A stretch of DNA of 64,000 bases from Halpernia sp048269545. GTDB taxonomy: Bacteria > Bacteroidota > Bacteroidia > Flavobacteriales > Weeksellaceae. Under the pieces are notes generated by a model, which was not told the origin of the DNA, made no database searches, and saw nothing but the letters and a program-made list of their open reading frames with translations. Location: the NCBI RefSeq assembly GCF_048269545.1, contig NZ_JBLXIJ010000004.1, forward strand, positions 113,671 to 177,670, read 5' to 3'. A program made the translations under genes and the position numbers. Shown here in pieces: positions 41,486-51,016 of this stretch (position 1 is its first letter; every line of letters starts with the position of its first letter).

Positions 41486-42211
41486 TTAAAAAGATAATTT
41501 CTTTAAATCTTTGTAATAATCTTCGAATTCAGCGATGTGACTTCCAAACCAAGAAAATGCTTCACCGTCCAATAATTTCACTTTTAGATGAGGTAATTTT
41601 TTTTGAAAGTCTGAAATGTGTGTTTCATTAAATGGAAAAGGTTCTGTTGAAAGAAAAAGATAATCTGCTTTTTTTAAATCTTTTAAATTAATTTTAGGAT
41701 ATCTTTTTTGATTTTTAAATATATTCTCGAAACCAGTTTTTTCCAGAATTTCGTTAATAAAAGTATCGCCGCCAATTGTCATTAAAGGATTTTGCCAAAT
41801 TAAATACGCCACTTTTTTCAGTTGATTTTCTTTAAAATTATTAAAAATTTCCTCAATTTTGAGGTTTAATTTTTGGGCTTCTTCTCTCTTTTTTAAAACC
41901 ATACCTAATTCCCAAATAAAATTTTCATTGTCTTTCAGATTAGAAATTTCGGTAGTCCAAACTCGGCAATATTGTTTTAATTTCTCAACTTGAATTTTTT
42001 CATTTTCTTCTTTATTGGCAATGATTAAATCTGGTTTTAAAGCTAAAATTTTTTCAATATTTAGATTTTTTGTACCACCAATTATGGGGATATTTTTTAC
42101 TAATTTTTTAGGATGAATACAGAATTTTGTTCTTCCAACCAATTCATGATTTTCTAGTCCTAAATCAAATAAAGTTTTAGTAATTGAAGGAACAAGCGAA
42201 ATAATTTTCAT
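41486..42211 (-). CDS. Helical-backbone metal receptor / BtuF-like binding protein
   Basis: A 241 aa solute-binding-fold protein of the class III type used for cobalamin or iron chelates: IISLVPSITKTLFDLGLENHELVGRT, KNLNIEKILALKPDLIIANKEEN, IGGDTFINEILEKTGFENIF. It lacks an obvious signal peptide and no ABC permease or ATPase is nearby, so its cellular location and ligand are uncertain. The gene starts 10 bp after the mgtE stop on the same strand. Confidence 0.82.
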   Translation of the reverse strand: MKIISLVPSITKTLFDLGLENHELVGRTKFCIHPKKLVKNIPIIGGTKNLNIEKILALKPDLIIANKEENEKIQVEKLKQYCRVWTTEISNLKDNENFIWELGMVLKKREEAQKLNLKIEEIFNNFKENQLKKVAYLIWQNPLMTIGGDTFINEILEKTGFENIFKNQKRYPKINLKDLKKADYLFLSTEPFPFNETHISDFQKKLPHLKVKLLDGEAFSWFGSHIAEFEDYYKDLKKLSF

Positions 42212-42220
42212 TAAAGAAAG

Positions 42221-43537
42221 TTACAAAAGTTTCCCCGAAAGAAATAAACCTGCAACCGTGAAATAAATAATTAAACCAGTCACATCTACCAAAGTTGCCA
42301 CAAATGGCGCGGATGAAGTTGCGGGATCTAATTTTAATCTTTTTAAAACAAACGGAATCATAGAACCAGAAAGCGTACCCCACAAAACGATTAATACTAA
42401 AGAAACGGAAACGCTTAAACCTACTGCAACCCAATGTTCTCCGTAATTAAAAAGTCCTATTTTTTGCCAAGTCATAATTCTGATGAAACCAATTACTCCC
42501 AAAAGTGATCCTAAAAATACACCCGAAATTATTTCTTTTTTCATTACATACCACCAATCTTTTAAGGTAAGTTCTTGCAAAGCCATCGCACGAATAATTA
42601 AAGTTGCAGCTTGTGAGCCAGAATTCCCACCACTGGAAATAATAAGTGGAACGAAAAGTGCTAAAACAACTGCTTTCTGAATTTCTAATTCATAAAAACC
42701 CATTGCAGAAGCAGTTAACATTTCTGAAACGAATAAAATGACGAGCCAAGTTCCTCTTTTTTTAATCATTTCTATCCAAGAAGTTTGTGTATAAGGTAAA
42801 TCCAGAGCTTCTACACCACCAAATTTTTGAATATCTTCGGTATTTTGAGATTCAATTTGATCTAAAATATCATCAATTGTAACAATCCCAACCAAAACAC
42901 CAGATTCTGTGACAATTGGAAGTGCACTTCTATCGTACTTTTCAAAATAAGGAACTGCGTCTTCTTTTGTAGTTGTGGTTTTTATGGCAACAAATTCGTG
43001 GTCTGTTAATTCTGAAATTAATTGATCTTCTTCCGCCAAAAGCAAAGTTCCGATGGTAATATCATCGATTAATTTATTTTTTTCATCAACTACGTAGAGA
43101 AAATTCATCGTTTCTACACGCTCACCCACTCTTTTTATTTGTTGAAAACATCTTTTTACCGTCCATTCTTTTCGAATTTGAATGTAATAAGGCGTCATCA
43201 AACGGGCGATGGAATCTACGTCATAACCTAGAAGTTTTAGTGCAACACGTCTTTCTTGGGGATTTAATAAATTAATGGAAGACTTGATAAGTTCATCTGG
43301 GAAATCCTCAAAAAGTTGTGTTCTATCATCTGGCGACATTTCATTTAAAATATCTGCAACTTCGTGAGAAGCCATACTTCGAATAGTTTCTTCCTGAAAA
43401 TCGGGATCGAGATGCGAAAATACGTCGGCTTTATATTCTTTTGGAACTTTTAAAAATGCAATCAACCGCTCGTCTGGATGCAATGCACTCAGATTTTCGG
43501 CGATATCGGCAGGATTTAAAACGAGTTCTTCAATCAT
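42221..43537 (-). CDS. mgtE: Magnesium transporter MgtE
   Basis: A 438 aa Mg2+ channel. Domain order: N-terminal alpha-superhelix (LVLNPADIAENLSALHPDERL), two CBS domains (ARLMTPYYIQIRKEWTV; SALPIVTESGVLVGIVTIDDILD), then five membrane helices with PLIISSGGNSGSQAATLIIRA and DPATSSAPFVATLVDVTGL, where the Asp is the pore Mg2+ site. Length fits the family. The upstream 486 bp has no gene; an Mg2+ riboswitch was looked for by eye and not found. Confidence 0.95.
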   Translation of the reverse strand: MIEELVLNPADIAENLSALHPDERLIAFLKVPKEYKADVFSHLDPDFQEETIRSMASHEVADILNEMSPDDRTQLFEDFPDELIKSSINLLNPQERRVALKLLGYDVDSIARLMTPYYIQIRKEWTVKRCFQQIKRVGERVETMNFLYVVDEKNKLIDDITIGTLLLAEEDQLISELTDHEFVAIKTTTTKEDAVPYFEKYDRSALPIVTESGVLVGIVTIDDILDQIESQNTEDIQKFGGVEALDLPYTQTSWIEMIKKRGTWLVILFVSEMLTASAMGFYELEIQKAVVLALFVPLIISSGGNSGSQAATLIIRAMALQELTLKDWWYVMKKEIISGVFLGSLLGVIGFIRIMTWQKIGLFNYGEHWVAVGLSVSVSLVLIVLWGTLSGSMIPFVLKRLKLDPATSSAPFVATLVDVTGLIIYFTVAGLFLSGKLL

Positions 43538-44023
43538 AAAACAAACAGCATTTTTTGATGCCGCAAAAATAAAGGAAAAAATTTAAAAAATATCATAAGC
43601 GATTGATTAATATAGAATTTATTGGAAAGAAAATTTTAATTGGTTAAAATAATTTGGAAAGTTTAATATGAACTATTTATATTATTTTGTCATTAAAATT
43701 ACTTTAAAAGATTGAACTCCTAAGGAGTTCTTTTACAATCTTATTCATTTTTTTTACACAGATATTGCTCCTATGGAGGATTTTTCTTTTTCTGAAAATT
43801 CAAAGATAAAATGGTATTATTCAATGCATGAAAAAGAAATATTGCAAAAGAGGCAAAACTGAATCTTATATTTTAAGAAATTCAAAAGGTTGCAAAATGT
43901 TCACTTTTTGCTCTTTTGTGGTTAAGAAATTTTCTAAAATATTTGTTATTTACAAAACAAACATTTAGCAAAAAATCCCCGCAAAATAAATTGCAGGGAC
44001 TTTTCGAATTTTTTTTGTATTTG
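43538..44023. other. Intergenic region with two short palindromes, no gene seen
   Basis: AT-rich. GAACTCCTAAGGAGTTC (43714-43730) is a palindrome with a one-base centre, and a related GCTCCTATGGAG lies near 43769. These look like flavobacterial REP-type elements. Open frames here are too short to support. Confidence 0.5.
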
Positions 44024-44230
44024 TTACGCGCCACAAGAAGCGCCCTCGTCGGTATAGCCCATTTTTGCTAAAATTCTATCGAGCAAGCACCAATTTGTTA
44101 TAGAAGATTGAAGTAAATTTAGCCCCACAAATCCAGTTAAATAAAGCCAATTTTGACTCACGTAAATGGATAAAAGTACACTTACCAAAATCATGGTTCC
44201 TGCAAATGCGTGTATAATTCTAGTTTTCAT
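44024..44230 (-). CDS. DUF2892 (YgaP transmembrane-like) protein
   Basis: A 68 aa membrane protein with two short helices (AGTMILVSVLLSIYV, WLYLTGFVGLNLLQSSI) and a C-terminal GASCGA. DUF2892 is the membrane half of E. coli YgaP, whose other half is a rhodanese; a separate rhodanese gene lies about 7 kb upstream in the same block. I start at the second Met (44230), where the family similarity begins. It ends the efflux operon. Confidence 0.8.
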   Translation of the reverse strand: MKTRIIHAFAGTMILVSVLLSIYVSQNWLYLTGFVGLNLLQSSITNWCLLDRILAKMGYTDEGASCGA

Positions 44231-44262
44231 ATGTAGATTTCTATTTTTTTTTAAGGTCATAT

Positions 44263-44568
44263 TTAAAATTGTTCTTCTAATGCAACAAGCGCAATATGTA
44301 TATTGGAAAGCGATTCTTGTTTTGCATTAAATTCTTTTACTTTTTCTAGGATTTGCACTGAATTTTCTGCTGATACAAAAACCGTGAAAAGCAAAGATTC
44401 GGTTTCAGAATAAGAAGAGGCAAACCAGTTTTCTAAAACATTGCTGTCTTTTTCATTCTTAAAACCTCGAACTTCGTGATAGGTAAATGATTTTGCGCCA
44501 GATTTCACGAGAATATTTTTCACGTCTTTTTCAAATTCGGTGATGGCTGTTATGAGTAAGAGTTTCAT
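44263..44568 (-). CDS. PII-like small protein
   Basis: A 101 aa protein with a predicted ferredoxin-like fold in the style of PII: KLLLITAITEFEKDVKNILVKSGAKSFTYHEVRGF, then ESLLFTVFVSAENSVQILEKVKEFN, then SNIHIALVALEEQF. The T-loop tyrosine and nucleotide motifs of classical GlnB are absent. It lies just after the RND permease and may monitor pump substrate or a metabolite; this is inference. A 15-bp hairpin separates it from the pump gene. Confidence 0.6.
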   Translation of the reverse strand: MKLLLITAITEFEKDVKNILVKSGAKSFTYHEVRGFKNEKDSNVLENWFASSYSETESLLFTVFVSAENSVQILEKVKEFNAKQESLSNIHIALVALEEQF

Positions 44569-44582
44569 ATTTTGCTGTTTTA

Positions 44583-44616
44583 AAATCTCTGCCGAAAAAT
44601 CTTTCGGCAGAGATTT
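44583..44616 (-). terminator. Strong hairpin after RND permease (attenuator or processing site)
   Basis: Perfect 15-bp stem (44583-44597 with 44602-44616) with a 4-nt loop, between the permease stop and the PII-like gene. Only a weak T-run follows on the minus strand, so it may reduce rather than stop transcription, or protect the upstream mRNA. Confidence 0.65.
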
Positions 44617-44623
44617 AGGTTAA

Positions 44624-47600
44624 TTAATCTTGAGTTTTTTCTTCAATTTCAATTGGTTCTTCAATTTCGTTTTGAAGCCAATTTTTCTTTTCAGACATGT
44701 AATATATTAATGGAATAACTATCAATGTCAATAGAGTAGAAACGATTGCTCCAAATACTAATGAAATGGCCAAACCTTGAAAAATTGGATCAAATAAAAT
44801 AATAATTGCTCCGATTACCACCGCGCCAGTTGTTAATAAAATCGGCGTTGTTCTTACGGCTCCGGCTTCAATAATGGCTTGTTTTATAGGTTCTCCTTCT
44901 CGCAATCGAATTTCAATAAAATCTATTAAAAGAATGGAATTCCTCACCATAATTCCGGCCAAAGCAATCATCCCGATAAATGAAGTTGCTGTGAAAAATG
45001 CACCTAGAAGCCAGTGTCCAAAGACAATCCCAATCAACGAAAGTGGAATGGCAATCATCATCATAATCGGCGTTTTAAAGTTTTGGAACCAACCGACAAT
45101 CAGCATATAAATTATAATAATTACTACTAAAAACGCCACGCCTAAATCCCGGAAAACTTCTAAAGTAATTTGCCATTCTCCATCCCATTTCACGGTGTAG
45201 TTAGACTCATCTTTTGGCGCATTCATGTATAATTCGTTTAAAGAATAGCCTTCTGGAAGTTTAATATTTTTTAGTTTTTTATCCATTCCAAGAATAGCGT
45301 AAGCCGGGCTTTCTAATCCACCTGCCATATCTGCAAGCACATATACCACGCGTTTTTGATCTTTTCGGTAAATAGATTTTTGCAAAGTTTCGCGTTTTAC
45401 TTTTACCAAATCTTTCACAGGAACCATTCCATTGCTACCTTTTATTTTTAAATCGGTAATGTCTGAAATGCTTGTTTTCTCATTATTATTTAATTTCATA
45501 ATGATGTTTACTGCGTCGTTAGATTTTGGATCCATCAAAGTTCCGATAGGATGTTCGCCTATTAAATAGGTAAGATTTCCTACAATTTGCTGTGGCGCAA
45601 CACCATTTAACATTGCTTTTTCTTTATCGGCTGCGATTTTAAACTCCGTTTGTGGTGCTTCTACCATCCAATCTACATCTACAACATCATCGGTATTTCT
45701 TAAAATAGTTTCGAGTTGACTCGCAATTTTTATTTGTTCATCGTAGTTTGGCCCATAAACTTCTGCAACAATGGTTGATAAAACTGGCGGACCTGGCGGA
45801 ACTTCTACAATTTTCACATTTGCACCATATTTTTTTGCAATTTTTTGAATTTCAACACGAATGGTTTTTGCCACCTCATGGCTTTGTTTTTTTCTGTCTT
45901 CTTTACCTAAAAGATTAACTTGAATATCTGCAGTATTGCTACTTCCACGCAAATCATAATGGCGCACCAAACCATTGAAGGTAATTGGCGAAGAAGCACC
46001 AATGTAACTTTGATAGTTCACCACTTCGGGAACAGTTTTAACGTATTGCGCAATATCTTGCGTTACCGCAGCAGTTCTTTCTAAAGTGGTTCCTTCTGGC
46101 ATATCGATAATCACTTGCACTTCGTTTTTATTATCAAAAGGAAGCATTTTTACAGCGACAGATTTAGTGAAAAACGCTAGTACAGAAATCATCAACAGAA
46201 ATACTGTAATGCCGAGCATTATCCATCTTTTCTTTTTACTATCGAGAAGTGGCTTCTCGATTTTTCTATAGATTTTATAGATAAAACCGGTTTCTAAACC
46301 TTGCTCTTCTTTATGTGCTTCGGAATCTTTTACTTTTAATAAATGAAATCCCAAATAAGGCGTAATTGTTAACGCGACAAAAAGGGAAAGTATCATCGCT
46401 ATCGACGCACCAATAGGCATTGGTGACATGTAAGGTCCCATCATTCCGGAAACAAATGCCATCGGTAAAATAGCGGCAATTACCGTAAATGTTGCCAAAA
46501 TTGTCGGGTTTCCCACTTCATTAATTGCGAAAAGTGCTGCTTGTTTAAATGGTAGTTTCTTCATGTGGAAATGCCTGTGCATATTTTCCGCAATAATAAT
46601 ACTATCATCGACGACGATTCCTACCACGAAAACCAAGGCGAAAAGTGTAATTCTATTCAGCGTGTAACCCAACATATAATAGGCAAAAAGCGTTAATGCA
46701 AAGGTTAATGGCACCGAAAAGAAAACGACGAGTCCGCCGCGCCATCCCATTGCAAGCATCACCAAAATGGTAACGGCGATAATGGCAATTCCCAAGTGAC
46801 CCATTAACTCTGATACTTTGTGAGAAGCCGTTTCACCGTAATTTCGGGTTACTTCTACATGAACATCGTTTGGAATTAAATTTTTCTTTAATGATTCTAC
46901 TTTTGTTAAAATTTCCTCGGAAATTTTCATGGCATCTGCACCTTTTACTTTTGATACAGAAAGCGTTACCGCAGGATATTCTGATAGAAAACTTTTGCCT
47001 TTTTCAGTGGCGTTTCCATAGCCAAAATTCACATAATTTGTAGAAGAGGCTGGGCCATCTTCAATTTTTGCAACTTGCTTTAAATAAACAGGCATGTTTT
47101 GCGAAGTCCCAATCACCAAATTTCCAACATCTTCTGCTGAACTTAGAAACTCACCAGTTGTTACCAAATATTCTGTATCATTACTCTCAAAACTTCCCGA
47201 TTGCGAACTGCCATTATTAGCTTGAATCATTTGCATAATGCCCAAAGCATCTACATTTAATTCTGCCATTTTATCTTTATCAACTATCACTTTCAGTTGA
47301 CGGCTTCTTCCGCCAATCACGTCTGTTTGCGAAACGTCTTTTATCTTTTTTACTTGAGAAGCGAGTTCTTCTGTAATTTGTCTTAATTGAAAATCATTGT
47401 ATTTATTGCTCCAAAGCGTTAAACCCAACATCGGAACATCGTCTATAGAGCGCGTTTTTACCAAAGGATCTGTTACTCCTTTCGGGAAAATATTTTTGTT
47501 TTTCATCAACTCATCGTATAGTTTTACGTAAGAGCGTTCAGTATCTTCGCCAACGTAAAATTGTACAATAATCATCGCTTTACCGTCCATAGACATACTG

Positions 47601-47857
47601 TGAACGTGCTCTACACCTTTGATGTTTGAGATTACTTTTTCTAAAGGTTTTACCACACGGTTTTCAACTTCCGTAGGATTTGCACCGGGATAACCGACCA
47701 TTACATCTGCCATTGGTACAATTATCTGCGGCTCTTCTTCTCTCGGTATTAATGTGGAACTGTATGCGCCAATAATCATCAACGCAACCATCAAAAGAAT
47801 GGTGAGTTTTGAATTGATAAAGACTTTGGCTATTTTTCCTGCTATTCCTTCTTGCAT
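44624..47857 (-). CDS. RND efflux permease (AcrB-like)
   Basis: A 1077 aa inner-membrane proton-driven exporter with 12 TMs and two large periplasmic loops. TM4 carries VVGIVVDDSIIIAE, the Asp pair of the proton relay seen in hydrophobe-type (HAE) pumps, unlike the Asp-Asp-Glu of the metal pump at 15953. Substrates are therefore more likely organic or thiol-reactive compounds, but cannot be read from sequence. It is third in the operon TolC, adaptor, permease, and is followed by PII-like and DUF2892 genes. Confidence 0.93.
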   Translation of the reverse strand: MQEGIAGKIAKVFINSKLTILLMVALMIIGAYSSTLIPREEEPQIIVPMADVMVGYPGANPTEVENRVVKPLEKVISNIKGVEHVHSMSMDGKAMIIVQFYVGEDTERSYVKLYDELMKNKNIFPKGVTDPLVKTRSIDDVPMLGLTLWSNKYNDFQLRQITEELASQVKKIKDVSQTDVIGGRSRQLKVIVDKDKMAELNVDALGIMQMIQANNGSSQSGSFESNDTEYLVTTGEFLSSAEDVGNLVIGTSQNMPVYLKQVAKIEDGPASSTNYVNFGYGNATEKGKSFLSEYPAVTLSVSKVKGADAMKISEEILTKVESLKKNLIPNDVHVEVTRNYGETASHKVSELMGHLGIAIIAVTILVMLAMGWRGGLVVFFSVPLTFALTLFAYYMLGYTLNRITLFALVFVVGIVVDDSIIIAENMHRHFHMKKLPFKQAALFAINEVGNPTILATFTVIAAILPMAFVSGMMGPYMSPMPIGASIAMILSLFVALTITPYLGFHLLKVKDSEAHKEEQGLETGFIYKIYRKIEKPLLDSKKKRWIMLGITVFLLMISVLAFFTKSVAVKMLPFDNKNEVQVIIDMPEGTTLERTAAVTQDIAQYVKTVPEVVNYQSYIGASSPITFNGLVRHYDLRGSSNTADIQVNLLGKEDRKKQSHEVAKTIRVEIQKIAKKYGANVKIVEVPPGPPVLSTIVAEVYGPNYDEQIKIASQLETILRNTDDVVDVDWMVEAPQTEFKIAADKEKAMLNGVAPQQIVGNLTYLIGEHPIGTLMDPKSNDAVNIIMKLNNNEKTSISDITDLKIKGSNGMVPVKDLVKVKRETLQKSIYRKDQKRVVYVLADMAGGLESPAYAILGMDKKLKNIKLPEGYSLNELYMNAPKDESNYTVKWDGEWQITLEVFRDLGVAFLVVIIIIYMLIVGWFQNFKTPIMMMIAIPLSLIGIVFGHWLLGAFFTATSFIGMIALAGIMVRNSILLIDFIEIRLREGEPIKQAIIEAGAVRTTPILLTTGAVVIGAIIILFDPIFQGLAISLVFGAIVSTLLTLIVIPLIYYMSEKKNWLQNEIEEPIEIEEKTQD

Positions 47858-47880
47858 AATTTTATTTTTAAAAAAATTGC

Positions 47881-48960
47881 TTATTGTTTTACCTTGGCTC
47901 CGTTATACAATCTTCCTTGTGCGGAAACAATGTAGGGTTCATCAGCGTTTAGACCAGATAAAATTTCAACTTGATCACCGAATGTTTTACCAGTTTTCAC
48001 CCAACGAAGAATGGCCGTATTGCTAGAACTTATGGTATAAATTCCCGTTAATTGCCCTTGTTCTACCAATGCAGATTTCGGAATCATCACACTTTCTTGG
48101 AAATCTTGGTTTGTTTTTCCGCTATTTTTAAATGGAAATTGCACATTCACAAACATTCCAGATAAAAGGTTTTTGCTGTTGGCAACATTTATTTTCACCA
48201 AGTATTGTCCACCAGTGTTTGCAGAAGATTTGCTAATTTCTGCCACTGTGCCGCCAACTTCTTCGTTGGTAGATTTCAAAGTAATTTTCACCGGCATTCC
48301 TTGTTTTACTAGCGTTATGTTTTGCTCGGAAACCAAAACTTGCGCTTGCAAATTAGAAGGAGATTCTATGGTTAAAATTGGCATTCCTGGGCTCGCCATA
48401 TCGCCTTGTTCGGCAAATTTTGCAGTTATGACGCCTGAAATTGGCGCAGTAATATTAGTATATTTGTATTGCGCGTTTACCTCGTTTTTCATGGCTTGTG
48501 CTGCTTCTAATCCTGCTTTTGCCATTTCGTAGCGGGATCTCATGTCATCTAATTCTTTTTGAGAAGCACTTTGGCTTTTAAATAAATTCGAAAATCTTTC
48601 ATAATCTTTTTTAGCACTATTAAAGTTGGCTTGCGCTTGCGATATTTGCGCATTTGCTTGCCCACCTTTCGCTTGTATGTCAGTGCTGTTTATACTTACC
48701 AACAGTTGGCCTGCACTTACATTTTGGCCAACTTCAGCACGAAGACTAGTGATGTAGCCCATCATTCTGGTGCTTACATTTACAGAATTTTTGGCTACTA
48801 ATTTTCCACTTGCGTTTGCAAAAGCGCCTTGAGAATTAGAGTTAGATTGATTAACTGTTACTTGGATTGGCTTTTCTGAATTGGTAACATTTTTATCATC
48901 TGATGAGCAACTTGTTGTTATTACACTTAATAATAAAAGTGAATAAAGTATTATTTTCAT
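47881..48960 (-). CDS. RND periplasmic adaptor lipoprotein (HlyD/AcrA-like)
   Basis: A 359 aa membrane-fusion protein. The signal ends in a lipobox (SVITTSC, Cys18). The lipoyl-like domain (GYITSLRAEVGQNVSAGQLLVSI, ITAPISGVITAKFAEQGDMASPGMPI) flanks a coiled-coil hairpin rich in Gln and Ala; beta-barrel and membrane-proximal domains follow. It lies 5 bp after the TolC gene and 23 bp before the permease gene. Confidence 0.92.
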   Translation of the reverse strand: MKIILYSLLLLSVITTSCSSDDKNVTNSEKPIQVTVNQSNSNSQGAFANASGKLVAKNSVNVSTRMMGYITSLRAEVGQNVSAGQLLVSINSTDIQAKGGQANAQISQAQANFNSAKKDYERFSNLFKSQSASQKELDDMRSRYEMAKAGLEAAQAMKNEVNAQYKYTNITAPISGVITAKFAEQGDMASPGMPILTIESPSNLQAQVLVSEQNITLVKQGMPVKITLKSTNEEVGGTVAEISKSSANTGGQYLVKINVANSKNLLSGMFVNVQFPFKNSGKTNQDFQESVMIPKSALVEQGQLTGIYTISSSNTAILRWVKTGKTFGDQVEILSGLNADEPYIVSAQGRLYNGAKVKQ

Positions 48961-48965
48961 AGTTT

Positions 48966-50261
48966 TTATTTTAAAAATTTATAATATTCTAATGCCGTGT
49001 TGTATTCGTAAATCGCTTGTTGGTATTCCAATTCTTTTTGCGACATTTGGGTTTCTGCGGAGAGTAAATCCGATGATTTTTCTAAACCTTGGTCGTATCT
49101 GTTTTTTCTAATTCTGTACGCTTCTGTACTTTGCTCCCAAGATAATTTGGTAAGCGAGACTTTATTATCTGCATCTAAAACTTGGCGATAAGCCTTGTTG
49201 AGTTCCAACTGATTTTGTTTTTGATATTGCTGAATTTCGGTCTGTGCTTTAGATAAATCTGCTTTGTATTTGGCTTGCTCACTTTTTGCTTTTAAGCCAT
49301 CAAAAACATTCCAAGATAGTTGTAAGCCGACCAAATAGCCATTTGCATCAAATTGATATGGTTTATTATCATACACTTCAAAACTACCGAACGCATTTAA
49401 TTTTGGTAAAAACTTGGCTTTTGAACTTTTGATGAGGTAATCGTAGGCTTCTAATGATTTTTCATAGGCTTGTAAATCTTTTCTATTTACGTTGAGTTGT
49501 GGATTTTTTTCTAATATATTTTCATGATAAGAAAACTCATCTAAAGGTTTGAATACTTTATTTTCAGAATCCTCATTCAATAAAAAATAGATATAATCCG
49601 AGGCATTTCTCACATTAGATTTCGCATATTGAATTTGACTATCAATTTCAGAAACACGCACATTCATATACAAAACTTCAGATTTTTGTACCAAGCCATT
49701 TTTAAAATAATTGGCAATCACTTTTTTATTTGCTAGTGTCGTTTGTTTTGCTTCTTCTAAAACTTTCACCACTTTGTATGCCATTTGAAGTTGCAAATAG
49801 GCTTTGCTTAAATTAAACTGGAGATATTCTTTGCTTCGTTCTGCTTTTATTTTTAAAACATCCACCTGCACTTCACCTGCTTTTTTCTTATAAACCGCAT
49901 CTTTATTAAAAATAGGTTGCTGAACTTCCAATTTCGTAGCAAAATTGAAAATATTGTCGGGATTGTTTAATCGAGTAGGATCAAAATCCATCATCGTAAT
50001 TCTTTCTTGATTGAGTTTTGAACCAAACGCCATCAAAGGATTATTAGTAGAAATACCTGTGTAAGATGCAGTTACATTTGGCAAATACATCGCTCTGGTT
50101 TCTAGCAAACTCGCTTTTGCAGAATTTACTTCATCATTGGCTAATTTCACTGATAGATTTTGCCCTTCGATTCTTGCTTCCAAATCTTTTTTAGAAATCT
50201 GAATAGTATCCTGGCCAAAAATTTGGGTAGAAATAAAGAGTAAAAAGAATATTTTTTTCAT
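48966..50261 (-). CDS. TolC-family outer membrane efflux protein
   Basis: A 431 aa outer-membrane factor with signal peptide (MKKIFFLLFISTQIFG) and the two repeated coiled-coil/strand units of TolC (SLLETRAMYLPNVTASYTG; YLVGLQLSWNVFDGLKAKSEQAKYKADLSKAQ). It is the first gene of the efflux operon and is preceded by a promoter with a Crp/Fnr-type palindrome. Confidence 0.92.
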   Translation of the reverse strand: MKKIFFLLFISTQIFGQDTIQISKKDLEARIEGQNLSVKLANDEVNSAKASLLETRAMYLPNVTASYTGISTNNPLMAFGSKLNQERITMMDFDPTRLNNPDNIFNFATKLEVQQPIFNKDAVYKKKAGEVQVDVLKIKAERSKEYLQFNLSKAYLQLQMAYKVVKVLEEAKQTTLANKKVIANYFKNGLVQKSEVLYMNVRVSEIDSQIQYAKSNVRNASDYIYFLLNEDSENKVFKPLDEFSYHENILEKNPQLNVNRKDLQAYEKSLEAYDYLIKSSKAKFLPKLNAFGSFEVYDNKPYQFDANGYLVGLQLSWNVFDGLKAKSEQAKYKADLSKAQTEIQQYQKQNQLELNKAYRQVLDADNKVSLTKLSWEQSTEAYRIRKNRYDQGLEKSSDLLSAETQMSQKELEYQQAIYEYNTALEYYKFLK

Positions 50262-50365
50262 TTTTAAATATTTATTTTTTTTAAATTGTTGTTAATAAAT
50301 CGCTTTTTTAGGTGTTTTTAAATACAAATAATATAATGGCGATTGCATAGAACTTAATTCGATGA

Positions 50366-50410
50366 CAAAAGTAGGTTAGCGAAAAATCTTGTACAGTGAT
50401 GTTTATCACA
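50366..50410 (-). promoter_or_regulatory. Promoter with Crp/Fnr-type operator for TolC-RND operon
   Basis: On the minus strand a -7 box TACTTTTG lies at 50373-50366. Upstream is the palindrome GTGAT-GTTT-ATCAC (50396-50409), centred 29.5 bp beyond the edge of the -7 box, that is about -41.5 from the expected start of transcription. No -33 TTG is seen, consistent with an activator-dependent promoter. The same motif and spacing recur before the rhodanese-osmC unit. Confidence 0.65.
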
Positions 50411-50533
50411 TAGCCGATAAATAAAGTGTTTTTTTAAATTAATTTAAAAAATCCAGAGGTTACAATTCATCTATTTAAAAAATAATTAGAAGTCATTTTT
50501 ATACGAATAGTTTTATAATATTAAAAAAACAAA

Positions 50534-50560
50534 AACCCCGAATTAACGAGGTTCTAAAAA
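50534..50560 (-). terminator. Terminator after osmC
   Basis: Stem AACCTCG / CGGGGTT on the minus strand (50553-50547 with 50540-50534, one mismatch) is followed by a T-run, just downstream of the OsmC stop. Confidence 0.7.
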
Positions 50561-50576
50561 TTTTTATTGATGATTT

Positions 50577-51011
50577 TTAAACAGCAACTACATTCGTATT
50601 CATCGTAATTTTTGATTTTATTGAATTTGAAATCAAACAATGTTGTTCTGATTTTTGTAAAACGCGTTCCGCTTTTTCGCGATCGTTTTCATTTACAATC
50701 GTTACAGTGGGTTCTAAAATAATTTCCGTCATCAAGAATTTGCCTTCCACTTGTTCTAATTTTCCGTTGGCTTTGCAAGAAAAACTAGTGAATTCTAATT
50801 TAGAATTTTCTGCGATAGAAAGAAAAGTCGTCATCAAACAACCTGCAACTGCCGAAGTAAAAAGATGTTCTGGCGACCAAATACCTTCCACACCTTTTGG
50901 GAATTGCGGTGGAGTAGCGATTTCTACCTTTTTAGAAAGTTCTGGCGAAGACATTTCACCTTGTCGCTCTTTTGTCCACGCGATATCTACATTATAAAAG
51001 TGTGCTTCCAT
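50577..51011 (-). CDS. OsmC family peroxiredoxin-like protein
   Basis: A 144 aa OsmC/Ohr-fold protein that reduces organic or sulfur-linked peroxides with two cysteines, seen here as Cys58 (AVAGCLMTTF) and Cys125 (SEQHCLISNSI). The SPEHLFTSAVAGC motif is typical. Together with the rhodanese gene 5 bp upstream it suggests handling of persulfide or thiol stress. Both genes form one unit under a Crp/Fnr-type operator. Confidence 0.9.
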   Translation of the reverse strand: MEAHFYNVDIAWTKERQGEMSSPELSKKVEIATPPQFPKGVEGIWSPEHLFTSAVAGCLMTTFLSIAENSKLEFTSFSCKANGKLEQVEGKFLMTEIILEPTVTIVNENDREKAERVLQKSEQHCLISNSIKSKITMNTNVVAV

Positions 51012-51016
51012 TTTAT

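Noticed and set aside
43538..44023. Magnesium riboswitch upstream of mgtE
   Set aside because: I see palindromes, but no fold matching the known Mg2+ sensor elements. They lie about 180 bp and more upstream of the start and look like dispersed repeats.
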